Source: Spirochaetes bacterium GWF1_51_8 (lineage in GTDB: Bacteria; Spirochaetota; Brevinematia; Brevinematales; GWF1-51-8). Taken from it: DNA of 38,752 bases. Below are positions 27,069-34,682 of this stretch, piece after piece (positions within the stretch are counted from its first letter, which is position 1; each line of letters begins with the position of its first letter). The stretch covers positions 1-38,752 of the forward strand of contig MIBE01000049.1 of NCBI GenBank assembly GCA_001829415.1. The letters are read 5' to 3'. The translations under genes were made by a program, and so were the position numbers. Under the pieces are notes generated by a model. That model had not been told where the DNA came from and made no database searches. It was given only the letters and a program-made list of their open reading frames with translations.

Positions 27069-27115
27069 TGTTGTTAACTCCGGCACATATTATAACCGAA
27101 GTTGAAAAATAAATC

Positions 27116-27146
27116 AAAAAGGGCAGGGTGAGGAACCCTGCCCTTT
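27116..27146 (-). terminator. Terminator of the alpha-amylase gene
   Basis: AAAGGGCAGGGT (27118-27129) and ACCCTGCCCTTT (27135-27146) are perfect 12-bp arms with a 5-base loop. On the minus strand it is followed by a run of T (27120-27116), 27 bases after the amylase stop. Confidence 0.9.
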
Positions 27147-27172
27147 CGGGTATTGAGAAGGATTATGATATC

Positions 27173-28945
27173 TTAGGGTAAGGCTACAAATTCGACCCAG
27201 TTGTCGTTATATCTGCACTTGGTAATGTAGCCTTTCTTACCCCAGTGGTTTATGGTTTTATAAGGCGTACCGGCTTGTGTACGGTCGCTCTCCCACCATG
27301 TGTTCGAGCCTTCGCGCATAAACGCTTTGAATTCGAACCAATCGCCCTTCGTTCCCTGCATCTTCACATCGAACTTCCACCAATGCAGGCCCATTGTGTT
27401 TTCAGGGTCTTCGCCGTAGCCGTTGATGGCATAGGTCTTCTTGGCGCCCCATGATGCGGGCCATACGTTACAAGTCCAGTCGAGCGCCGATTCCGTGCCC
27501 CAGTCGAGCGATACGTCGTTAGCCTTGATCGCGGCAGTCGTCGCGTTCTTGGTGTTGAGATAAGTGACCGGTTCCGCCATCGCGGGATATACCGAGGGAA
27601 CCAATCCGGCGTCGTGTCCGCCCTTTATGAAGATGTCCTGGCCGACAACGGTTTCCTTAAACATGAAGACTACGGTGCGGACGCCGGTGGACGGAGGAGG
27701 AGTAGAACTCTTCGTCCAGACCGCGTATCCGGTTCCGGTGGCGGCGATAGTCCATCCGGCTCCGGGATCCCATGACCCGTTACCGATCTTGACCGCTACT
27801 TTGTTGTCGATTATCGCGGCATACTTGGAACTGTCGGCCGCCGCTATACTGACTACGCTGGTCGAAGTGATACCGTTGTTCTTACGGATCGAGATTAATG
27901 TCTTGATCGCGTCATGCAGGCCCCAATCGTAGAAATGAACCCAATAGACGCAGGGGATACCGGGGTGGGTCAGGATGTAGGCATAACCCCACATTACCTT
28001 GTCGGACGGGAAAGGCCAGAGGTTCTGTCCGCCGGGGGTGCTGGGGCCGGTGTCGTGGTTATCGATAAAAGTGATTGCCTTTGCAGGCCACCATCCGATC
28101 AAGCCGGAAGGTTTGCCTTCGGAGTCTTTCAGGCGCCAGAACTCGTTGTTGGCGCAAGCCTGACCGAGAATACCCTTGGTGGTAAAGTCGAACGCGCCGG
28201 AAGTTCCGCCTGTTGCGCTGATCCAGTTGCATAACGCCTGACGGCTGGGATTGGGATTGTTGATATCGAGGTCGGCCCAATACTCGCCGATTGAGATGTA
28301 AGGAGAAGTTGCGTTGTTGTACATCTGATTGTAGGAACCAGCGTAACCGCGGACGAAGTCATAGCGCCATCCGTCGTAACCGATATAAGTTTTCAGCCAG
28401 TTCATCCAGTCCTTGAGGCTGGTCTGGACATAAGCCTTGGTATGATCGACATCGCGCGCGGCGGCATATCCCTCGCCGGTGTCGTATGCGCCGGTCGCTC
28501 CAGCCCATTCGTCGCCCTTACAAACCGAATCCGCGCCCCACACAGGGTCGGTGAAATCAGCCCAGTTCGCGGTTCCGCAGCGGTGATTGATCACGATATC
28601 GGCAACAGCTTTGATACCGACTGTATGAAGAGCGCCGATTGCGGACTTAAGCTGGGCTTCCGTTCCGTACTTCGAAGTCTGGACATACAAACGGTTGGGG
28701 AGATAACCTTCGTCGCTGGCTGCGGCCGAGGACGGAGGGAACCAAACGATTGTAATACCGGAAGCGGAAAGATCGCCCGCCTTGGATTGAACTACGCTCC
28801 ACCACCCTGTGGTCTTCCACGACGTCCAATGAAAGCCCTGAATCATAACATCTTTGCTTGCGCCGTCGAGAACGGCTGAATAGGATACGCTGACCGAGAG
28901 GAGAAAGAGGGATAGAATCATCCCGACGAACATAAACCGTTTCAT
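27173..28945 (-). CDS. Secreted alpha-amylase, GH13 (plant-like group)
   Basis: 590 residues with a signal peptide (1-23) and GGAGG before the ATG. The GH13 barrel (about 28-370) has region I DIVINHR (116-122) and nucleophile Asp196 (GWRYDFVRGY). The acid/base is Glu221 (SIGEYWADL) and the transition-state stabiliser Asp298 (FIDNHDTG). GWRYDFVRGY and HPGIPCVYW resemble the plant-type GH13_6 amylases. Residues about 425-590 (VFMFKETVVGQDIFIKGG, then aromatic-rich WWKFDVKMQGTKGDW) look like a C-terminal starch-binding module. It cuts alpha-1,4 glucan outside the cell. Upstream is a LacI/CcpA-type operator-like site and, divergently, an ECF sigma operon with a glucan-binding sensor, suggesting controlled expression. 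Confidence 0.95.
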   Translation of the reverse strand: MKRFMFVGMILSLFLLSVSVSYSAVLDGASKDVMIQGFHWTSWKTTGWWSVVQSKAGDLSASGITIVWFPPSSAAASDEGYLPNRLYVQTSKYGTEAQLKSAIGALHTVGIKAVADIVINHRCGTANWADFTDPVWGADSVCKGDEWAGATGAYDTGEGYAAARDVDHTKAYVQTSLKDWMNWLKTYIGYDGWRYDFVRGYAGSYNQMYNNATSPYISIGEYWADLDINNPNPSRQALCNWISATGGTSGAFDFTTKGILGQACANNEFWRLKDSEGKPSGLIGWWPAKAITFIDNHDTGPSTPGGQNLWPFPSDKVMWGYAYILTHPGIPCVYWVHFYDWGLHDAIKTLISIRKNNGITSTSVVSIAAADSSKYAAIIDNKVAVKIGNGSWDPGAGWTIAATGTGYAVWTKSSTPPPSTGVRTVVFMFKETVVGQDIFIKGGHDAGLVPSVYPAMAEPVTYLNTKNATTAAIKANDVSLDWGTESALDWTCNVWPASWGAKKTYAINGYGEDPENTMGLHWWKFDVKMQGTKGDWFEFKAFMREGSNTWWESDRTQAGTPYKTINHWGKKGYITKCRYNDNWVEFVALP

Positions 28946-29012
28946 AGAGACCTCCGAAATTACTAAATTGAACCTTGGACGTGAACCAACTTTTTCATAT
29001 GTATGCCTGCGC

Positions 29013-29026
29013 TGATAGCGCTTACA
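29013..29026 (-). promoter_or_regulatory. Catabolite-responsive (LacI/CcpA-type) operator-like site
   Basis: TGATAGCGCTTACA on the plus strand reads TGTAAGCGCTATCA on the minus strand. It matches the consensus TGTAANCGNTNNCA at every fixed position and closely resembles the operator of the Bacillus alpha-amylase gene. It lies 68-81 bp before the amylase ATG. The binding protein would be of the LacI family; none is encoded in the window. Confidence 0.55.
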
Positions 29027-29173
29027 TGAATATTACATCAAGAATCGTGCCAAGACTTGCAGGATTTATCTCGTTATTCCAGCGCGAATTAAAAATCGAC
29101 GGAATCGCCTTTTTTACCGGTTTTCACTTTTTATGTGCGGGATGCATTTTGTCCGGTCTACGGTGTGCGGAAT

Positions 29174-29246
29174 AGGTTACACGTAAGATGCCGTGTTATT
29201 GTAATTCGCGGGATTTCACCTTAAAATATCCGTTCAAGTGTAACCT
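29174..29246. promoter_or_regulatory. Long-spaced inverted repeat between amylase and ECF operon
   Basis: AGGTTACAC (29174-29182) and GTGTAACCT (29238-29246) are perfect 9-bp arms 55 bp apart. Each arm, read toward its own gene, begins GTGTAACC; TGTAAC resembles the -35 element of some ECF promoters. The right arm lies 60 bp before the ECF gene and the left arm 230 bp before the amylase. The rest of the 360-bp region holds the operator-like site at 29013 and no convincing gene. Confidence 0.45.
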
Positions 29247-29305
29247 TTTTTGTTCCCGCGGGTATATTATAGCAGATCACGGAAAAAGTAAGATACGGTG
29301 ATAAA

Positions 29306-29845
29306 ATGACGGATGAAAAGGAAATTATCAGAAGAGCGAAAGAAGGCAGTCTCGTTGATTTCGAGAAACTTCTTTCTCTCTACAAGAAACGGGTCTTCGG
29401 GGTGATTTATCTTCATCTCCGGAACAGGGCGGATGCCGAAGATTTGTTTCAGGAAGTTTTTTACCGTGTTTTCCGCGGATTAAAAAGCTATGACCCCGGC
29501 CGCAGTTTTTTTACATGGATCTACACGGTTACGCTGAACGCGGTACGGACATACCTCGCGAAGAAGAAAGCGCGGAATATCGAAACGAGTATCGAGTTTT
29601 TCGAGGACGCGGTATTTCAGGATACGGAGAGTTTCAGCGCCGAGGACAAGATCATGCTTTTCAAAGCGTTGGACGCGCTTCCTCTTGAGGAACGGCAGTT
29701 GATCTTTCTCCGTTATATGCAGGGGATCGGTCTCTCTGAGATCGCGGAAATGACCGGGCTCTCGGAGGATAATGTGAAGGTGAAACTTCACCGGATCAGG
29801 AAAAAGCTGGAAAAGGAAATGGAGGGACACGATGAAAATAAATAA
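29306..29845 (+). CDS. ECF sigma factor
   Basis: 179 residues. Region 2 (about 12-80) has DAEDLFQEVFYRV (43-55) and FFTWIYTVTLNAVR (68-81). Region 4 (about 120-170) has LPLEERQLIFLRYMQGIGLSEIAEMTG, a helix-turn-helix that reads the -35. There is no region 3, so it is an extracytoplasmic-function sigma. The ribosome site is weak (GGTGAT). The last 14 bases overlap the next gene, the usual link between ECF sigma and anti-sigma. It probably drives its own operon. Targets might include the divergent amylase; this is inference from position. A -10-like TATATT (29263) lies upstream. Confidence 0.93.
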   Translation: MTDEKEIIRRAKEGSLVDFEKLLSLYKKRVFGVIYLHLRNRADAEDLFQEVFYRVFRGLKSYDPGRSFFTWIYTVTLNAVRTYLAKKKARNIETSIEFFEDAVFQDTESFSAEDKIMLFKALDALPLEERQLIFLRYMQGIGLSEIAEMTGLSEDNVKVKLHRIRKKLEKEMEGHDENK

Positions 29846-30293
29846 ACTCCTCAACGAAGATAAACAGTGGATGGAGATAAAGACGCCCGACGGTCTCGAA
29901 GAGCGGACGATGCGTTATATCGCGAAAAGGATCGCCGCGGAGGCGGTATGGAAACGGGTGCTAAGGTACACGTTAGCCGGAATGCTCTCGGTGATGATAG
30001 CGGTCGGGACGTTCCTTTTCCTCGACAGCCGGAATACCAACAAAGTGATCCTGATCTACGCTTACAACGGCGAATCGAAGGTCGAGGTGATCGGGAACTT
30101 CAACAACTGGGAAGAAAAGATATCGATGACGCACGACAAGAAGAACGGGGTATGGGTGGGTGAGATTCCGGTGAAAGGGAACGGGGTATTCGAATACCAG
30201 TTCGTGATCGACGATGTGATCTACACCGCCGGAACCGCCGAGTATAAGATTGTCGACGAAGACGGCAACGAACACGGGATTATCATGTTATAA
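29832..30293 (+). CDS. Single-pass membrane protein with exported CBM48 glucan-binding domain, probable anti-sigma factor
   Basis: 153 residues. The N-terminal 44 residues are helical, basic before the membrane (KRVLRY), and should face the cytoplasm. One membrane helix follows (45-65). Residues 72-150 form a CBM48/AMPK-type glycogen-binding sandwich with VEVIGNFNNWEE (Trp93), VWVGEIPVKGNG (Trp108) and FEYQFVIDDVIYTAG. The gene overlaps the sigma gene by 14 bases with GGAGGG upstream, so it is made with it. The cytoplasmic part has no zinc motif (HxxxCxxC), so its anti-sigma fold is not proved. Placing a CBM48 outside the membrane is unusual, as most act in the cytoplasm. I infer that glucan binding outside controls sigma release, analogous to RsgI anti-sigma factors with cellulose-binding domains. 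Confidence 0.7.
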   Translation: MKINKLLNEDKQWMEIKTPDGLEERTMRYIAKRIAAEAVWKRVLRYTLAGMLSVMIAVGTFLFLDSRNTNKVILIYAYNGESKVEVIGNFNNWEEKISMTHDKKNGVWVGEIPVKGNGVFEYQFVIDDVIYTAGTAEYKIVDEDGNEHGIIML

Positions 30294-30310
30294 AAGTTTA
30301 GGAGGTTACT

Positions 30311-30877
30311 ATGAAACGGATAGCGATTGCGCTGATTTTCTCCGCTTTGGTTGGGATTGTTTACGCGGAAGACGCAGTTGTCGAACTGAAGCTCCAGGAG
30401 GAACAGACATTGATGACCGCCCTGAAGCAGAACTTCGGTGAAGAAAAGGCTTCGCAGGTCATGGCGCAGGTTCAGACTAAGGAGATGCCGCAGAACGAGT
30501 ATAAGTCGATGCTCCAGTTTATGTGGCGCTACGCCCAGAAGAACGGGGCCGCCGGTACTCCCGACGACGTAGTAGCGGCCGGAGAATTCTACCAGAAGAA
30601 TAACGGTCTCGTACTCGGCACGGCGAACGAAAAGCATCAAGCACTTATGAACATGGCGCAGAAGATGATCCAGACTCAGAAGAAGCTGAACAATTCCGGT
30701 GCCGGCGAGCAGGTGAAAAACATGACCGCTCTGAAAACCCAGGCCATGATGAAAAACCAGCTCAAGGAAAAACAGATGAGCGGCGAAGGAATGATGAACA
30801 AGTTCCAGTATCGCCTTCAGTACAAATGGGGATACGAAACAGGGAAGAAAGTCCCGGTCGGCGCCCCGAAACATTAA
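30311..30877 (+). CDS. Secreted helical protein in ECF operon, unknown function
   Basis: 188 residues with a signal peptide (1-19, VYA) and AGGAGG before the ATG. It is rich in Gln, Lys and Met, strongly helical, without Cys or a lipobox. A segment QTKEMPQNEYKSML (about 55-68) resembles KALPKNKVRAIY and QEIPNNDIFQIV in the next gene product, pointing to a shared helical repeat of the form (K/Q)-E/A-hydrophobic-P-x-N. No enzyme motif is seen. It lies 17 bp after the sensor gene, in the same operon. Perhaps a periplasmic binding or chaperone-like subunit for the outer-membrane barrel; this is a guess. Confidence 0.7.
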   Translation: MKRIAIALIFSALVGIVYAEDAVVELKLQEEQTLMTALKQNFGEEKASQVMAQVQTKEMPQNEYKSMLQFMWRYAQKNGAAGTPDDVVAAGEFYQKNNGLVLGTANEKHQALMNMAQKMIQTQKKLNNSGAGEQVKNMTALKTQAMMKNQLKEKQMSGEGMMNKFQYRLQYKWGYETGKKVPVGAPKH

Positions 30878-30887
30878 GGAGATAACA

Positions 30888-31541
30888 GTGAGAAAGATAG
30901 GAATTCTCGCAACGCTTCTGGTGCTCAGCGCGGCACAAGTGTTCGGGATCCATCCGGAACTCGCCCCTATTCTCAGCGAATGGGGGCTTGCCCCGTCCGA
31001 ACAGAAGATAGTCGTTTCGATATTCGAGGACGCCGAGAGCAAGAAGACCGACCAATCCGAGATGCTGAACCTCCTCAAGAAATGCAGGCTCAAGGGATTG
31101 TCGGTCTACGATACATCGATCGAACTCCTGAAAAAGATGCGGGTGCTCGACGGCTTGTCGAAGCTGAAAATCCCGTATTCGGACGACGCGGTCATCATGA
31201 AGTTTACCGTCTACCTCGCGGACATGTTCACGTCCGTGGAGCTGGAACGCTTGTTCAAAGAAATCGAGACGAAAGCCCTGCCGAAGAATAAGGTACGCGC
31301 GATTTATGAGACGGCATTTTACCTCGCCTCGCAGGAAATCCCGAATAACGACATCTTCCAGATCGTCTATCTCCTTGTCCGGAACGGCCAGAGCGAGGCG
31401 GCGGACCTCGGCGCATTGAAGAACGCGTTTGTGAAAAGCGCGGCATATAAAATTTCAAAAACCGACCTTGCTGTGACCGTGAAAAACGGCCTGCTGAAAG
31501 GGAAGAGCCTGAAGTCAGTCCTGTACGAGTTGGAAAAATAA
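30888..31541 (+). CDS. Second secreted helical protein in ECF operon, unknown function
   Basis: 217 residues, starting at GTG with AAGGAG 6 bases upstream that overlaps the previous stop. A signal peptide (1-20, FG) is followed by helical repeats of about 28-30 residues (KCRLKGLSVYDTSIELL, TKALPKNKVRAIYETAF, SQEIPNNDIFQIVYLL, AYKISKTDLAVTVKNGL, KGKSLKSVLYELEK). Each repeat begins with a Leu/Ile-Pro or Ser turn. No known enzyme motif, Cys pair or membrane helix is seen. It shares the repeat motif with the preceding product, so the two may be distant relatives. It is probably periplasmic and acts with the barrel encoded next. Confidence 0.7.
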   Translation: MRKIGILATLLVLSAAQVFGIHPELAPILSEWGLAPSEQKIVVSIFEDAESKKTDQSEMLNLLKKCRLKGLSVYDTSIELLKKMRVLDGLSKLKIPYSDDAVIMKFTVYLADMFTSVELERLFKEIETKALPKNKVRAIYETAFYLASQEIPNNDIFQIVYLLVRNGQSEAADLGALKNAFVKSAAYKISKTDLAVTVKNGLLKGKSLKSVLYELEK

Positions 31542-31552
31542 CGGAGGATCGC

Positions 31553-32551
31553 ATGAAACTGTATAAAAGAATTATAGTTCTGATTGGGATAATCGCCGCA
31601 GTCCCGGTTTGGGCGGATCAGGGATTCCTGAAGGCCGGGATAGGGGCGGGATTCGATTCGAATATCTTCGGCGACGGGGATAATATTTCCGGCATTATCG
31701 GTAATGTCAAACTCGCGGGCGAAGGAGTGACGGACGGCGAACTGTTTAAGCTTCACGGCGGAATCGCGATCGACGCCGAAGCGAATCCCTACTATTTCCT
31801 CCTCGACGCCTCGGCGGGTGCGGGGATGATCCTCACCCCGGATATTTACACTCTTTTCCGCGTGAATGCCGGATATAACTTCCGCATGTATATCAACCAC
31901 TCGCTCGATATCGGCCTGATAATCAAACGCGATCTCGGCACTGCGATCACCGCCGACCTGTCGTATGGGTATCAGCCGGTGTTTTCCCTCTCCGGTACGT
32001 CGAACGAATCGGTACTCGGCCATTCCGTGAACGGCGGCTTGAGTATCGCGTTAGCGGATTCCCTGAGCGTGCTCGCCCACGGCGGTTACGGGATCAGGAA
32101 TTACTTCGAGCTCCCGTACTCGGGGGATATCCTGCGGAACAGGAATTGGGCTGTGGAGTGCGGGATTCTGCTTCTTCCCGACTACGACACCTCGGTCAAG
32201 GCGGCGTACTCATATACCAGTTATCTCTCGTCCTCACAGTCATTTACGGTGTATTCCACTACAAATATGCTCTATTTGTATAACGACGCGGAAGTGCATA
32301 GTATCGCGCTTGAAGCCGGTCTCGACATCGGTTTCGATGTCAGTTTCCGGCTGATGGGCAAGATAGATTTTATCCGCCTGATCGCCGTGTCGCAGTATGA
32401 GACGGCTTATCTCGCGGTATTGAAAACCGATATCTTCCTCGATCCGTCGTGGAAGATGGAAATCCCCATCACGTTTTCGGGAATGTCCGGCGCGGTCTCG
32501 CAGTCCTACGCACGGCTGAAGGCAGGGGTCGACATCTTCTACCTCTTTTAG
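31553..32551 (+). CDS. Outer-membrane beta-barrel protein in ECF operon
   Basis: 332 residues with a signal peptide (1-21, VWA) and GGAGG upstream. The mature part is made of amphipathic strands with aromatic girdles (GAGFDSNIFGD, AGYNFRMYINHSLDIGL, ADLSYGYQPVFSL, AAYSYTSYLSSS), ending in KAGVDIFYLF, a C-terminal Phe as required for barrel insertion by Bam. It could be a porin- or surface-exposed barrel. It closes the five-gene unit before a strong terminator. An alpha-glucan or maltodextrin uptake role fits the CBM48 sensor, but this is inference; the strand count was not modelled. Confidence 0.75.
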   Translation: MKLYKRIIVLIGIIAAVPVWADQGFLKAGIGAGFDSNIFGDGDNISGIIGNVKLAGEGVTDGELFKLHGGIAIDAEANPYYFLLDASAGAGMILTPDIYTLFRVNAGYNFRMYINHSLDIGLIIKRDLGTAITADLSYGYQPVFSLSGTSNESVLGHSVNGGLSIALADSLSVLAHGGYGIRNYFELPYSGDILRNRNWAVECGILLLPDYDTSVKAAYSYTSYLSSSQSFTVYSTTNMLYLYNDAEVHSIALEAGLDIGFDVSFRLMGKIDFIRLIAVSQYETAYLAVLKTDIFLDPSWKMEIPITFSGMSGAVSQSYARLKAGVDIFYLF

Positions 32552-32582
32552 ACCAACCTTTATTGTGATACCGGGCGACCGG

Positions 32583-32609
32583 AAAAGGCCTCACGCGAGG
32601 CCTTTTTTT
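32583..32609 (+). terminator. Terminator of the ECF operon
   Basis: AAGGCCTC (32585-32592), loop ACGC and GAGGCCTT (32597-32604) are a perfect 8-bp stem with T7. It is 33 bases after the barrel gene stop. The next 240 bases before the sigma-54 promoter hold only small AT-rich palindromes (for example GGTTA/TAACC at 32715-32729). Confidence 0.9.
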
Positions 32610-32845
32610 ATTTCGTTGACCGCTGGGAGTAAAATCTCCGGATTTACAGGCATGGACAAAAATCTTTCACCTAACCCGTGAGACGCATGAATACAGGACA
32701 CATTCGGAATATATGGTTAAAAAATAACCTAAAAACGCAGACGTGATTAATTATTCACCATTAACAGCGGGGTATGTACCGGAAACGCTGTTTGTTAAGT
32801 CATATCCCTGTTGTTAGTTATAAAATATTGAAAATTCCGCTTGAT

Positions 32846-32864
32846 ATAGGCATGATTCTTGCGC
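32846..32864 (+). promoter_or_regulatory. Sigma-54 type promoter of amtB-glnK
   Basis: GG (32849-32850), exactly 10 bp, then GC (32861-32862), in the context ATAGGCATGATTCTTGCGC. It preserves the -24/-12 spacing and the TTGC of the consensus. It lies 30 bp before the amtB start. Sigma-54 control through NtrC is usual for amtB-glnK. No clear NtrC sites were found upstream. Confidence 0.65.
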
Positions 32865-32893
32865 GAATTTGGGCACTTGATTTGGAGGTATCT

Positions 32894-34234
32894 ATGAAAC
32901 CCATTATCCGGGGAATGGGCGTCCTGCTGAAGGCCGCTCCGTTCCTCCTCTGCCCCGTATTGTTGTCCGCGCAGGCCGCGAATCCGCCTATTGACAAGGG
33001 GGACACCGCATGGATTATCGTGGCATCCGCGCTCGTTCTGCTCATGACCTTTCCCGCCCTGGCGTTGTTCTACGGCGGTCTGGTCAAAAAGAAAAACCTT
33101 CTCAATACCATGTACATGTCGTTTGCCGCCGCGATCGTGGTAAGTATTCTCTGGGTCGCGGGGATGTACTCGCTTATTTTCAACGGTAACGAGCTGATCC
33201 CGGGGATCATCGGCGCGTTCGACAAGGCGTTCTTCAACGGTATCTACGCCGCCGATCAGGGGATGGCGATGCCGTGGGCTGGGGCGAATGTCACGTCCGG
33301 CGTGCCTGAGAACGTGTTCTCGATGTACCAGATGACGTTCGCGATTATCACTATCGCGCTCGTATCGGGCGCTGTCGCCGAACGGATGCGTTTTGGGGCG
33401 TGGCTCCTGTTTACTGTGCTGTGGTCTCTGATTGTTTACGCTCCGCTCGCGCATTGGGTTTGGGGCGGCGGTTTCCTCGCGAAGATGGGAGTACTCGATT
33501 TTGCCGGGGGGCTTGTGGTGCATGTCTCGTCCGGTATCTCCGCGCTCGTAGCGGTTTTGATGATCGGGAAGCGCAAGTCGAAGGATGAAACTCTCCCGGG
33601 AAATATTCCCTACGTCGTCATCGGCGCGGGGCTCCTCTGGGTGGGGTGGTTCGGGTTTAACGCCGGGAGCGCGATAAGCGCGAACGGGCTTGCCGGGAAC
33701 GCGTTCGCGGTGACCAATACCGCCGGAGCGGTAGCCGCGTTGACATGGTTTGTCCTGGATTGGATTTTTACGAAAAAACCGACTATAATAGGCGCGGCCT
33801 CGGGATTGATCGCCGGATTGGCGTCTATCACGCCCGCTGCGGGATATGTCACGGTCGGCGCCGCGATGGCGATAGGGTTGGGCGGAAGCCTGCTCTGTTA
33901 CTTCATGGTCGCCGTTGCGAAGAAAGCGCTCAAGTACGACGACGCCCTCGATGCGTTCGGGATACATGGGATCAGCGGAATCTGGGGTATGACCGCGACA
34001 GGTATCTTCGCGAGTTCGGTGATTCAGCCCGCCGCAAAGGGACTGCTGGAAGGGAACGCCGCGCAGTTCGGGACACAGCTCCTGGCGATCCTCGCGGGAA
34101 TCGTGCTCTCGGTTGTCGGGACGATTATCTGCCTGCTGATTGTGCGTATTTTTACACCGTGGACTGTGGAGACTAAGGTGGAAGATGCCGGACTCGACTA
34201 CGCCGAGCATGGCGAGACCACCGAGCAATACTAA
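32894..34234 (+). CDS. amtB: Ammonium transporter
   Basis: 446 residues from the ATG at 32894 (GGAGG 5 bases upstream; a longer frame opens at 32774). An N-terminal signal-like hydrophobic segment (about 8-29, SAQAA) may be cleaved, as in other Amt proteins. Eleven further membrane helices follow. The Amt signature DFAGGLVVHVSSG holds pore His210, and DALDAFGIHGISGIWG holds His358; these twin His residues line the ammonia path. It forms trimers in the inner membrane for ammonium uptake. It is followed by glnK at 16 bp; GlnK blocks Amt when nitrogen is plentiful. Confidence 0.96.
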   Translation: MKPIIRGMGVLLKAAPFLLCPVLLSAQAANPPIDKGDTAWIIVASALVLLMTFPALALFYGGLVKKKNLLNTMYMSFAAAIVVSILWVAGMYSLIFNGNELIPGIIGAFDKAFFNGIYAADQGMAMPWAGANVTSGVPENVFSMYQMTFAIITIALVSGAVAERMRFGAWLLFTVLWSLIVYAPLAHWVWGGGFLAKMGVLDFAGGLVVHVSSGISALVAVLMIGKRKSKDETLPGNIPYVVIGAGLLWVGWFGFNAGSAISANGLAGNAFAVTNTAGAVAALTWFVLDWIFTKKPTIIGAASGLIAGLASITPAAGYVTVGAAMAIGLGGSLLCYFMVAVAKKALKYDDALDAFGIHGISGIWGMTATGIFASSVIQPAAKGLLEGNAAQFGTQLLAILAGIVLSVVGTIICLLIVRIFTPWTVETKVEDAGLDYAEHGETTEQY

Positions 34235-34250
34235 CGATAAGGAGAGACCT

Positions 34251-34589
34251 ATGAAGAAAATCGAAGCGATAGTCCGCCCGGAGAAACTCGAAGCGGTGGT
34301 CGAAAAGCTGCAGGAGTTGGGATACCCGGGACTCAATATCACGAATATCCAGGGACACGGCCGCCAGAAGGGGATGAAAGAGATATTCCGCGGGCGAGAG
34401 TACGATATAAAGTTTGTCAATAAGGTCAAGATCGAACTGGTCGTACCGGACGAGAAGGTCGAGATGATACTCGACGCGATTATCGGGATCGCCCAGACCG
34501 GCGCGATCGGCGACGGGAAAATATTTCTCTACGATATCGCCGACGCCATCCGTGTCCGCACAAAGGAACGCGGCGAGACCGCGTTATAA
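34251..34589 (+). CDS. glnK: Nitrogen regulatory PII protein
   Basis: 112 residues from the ATG at 34251, with AAGGAGAG 6 bases upstream; the longer frame overlaps amtB. The PII features are there: T-loop with Tyr51 (GREYDIKF), the usual uridylylation site, and the B-loop TGAIGDGKIFL (83-93) that binds ATP/ADP and 2-oxoglutarate. It senses energy and nitrogen status and docks on AmtB trimers. The T-loop context (FRGREYDIKF) differs somewhat from the common GAEY. It is co-transcribed with amtB. Confidence 0.96.
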   Translation: MKKIEAIVRPEKLEAVVEKLQELGYPGLNITNIQGHGRQKGMKEIFRGREYDIKFVNKVKIELVVPDEKVEMILDAIIGIAQTGAIGDGKIFLYDIADAIRVRTKERGETAL

Positions 34590-34605
34590 CAACCGAATAT
34601 TTATC

Positions 34606-34639
34606 GAGCGCTCTCTTGAAAAAAGAGGGCGCTTTTTTT
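34606..34639 (+). terminator. Terminator of amtB-glnK
   Basis: GCGCTCTCTT and AAAGAGGGCGC (34608-34632), with one mismatch, followed by T7 (34633-34639). Confidence 0.85.
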
Positions 34640-34682
34640 ATAATATGGCAGTTCGAATAAGGGCGTGTTGTCAAACATATTT

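Noticed and set aside
28975-29175. 66-codon frame between amylase and ECF sigma gene
   Set aside because: No ribosome site, overlaps operator-like elements, no recognisable domain.
32795-34429. Minus-strand open frame of 544 codons
   Set aside because: Antisense to amtB and glnK, with Arg/His/Pro-rich composition typical of shadow frames.
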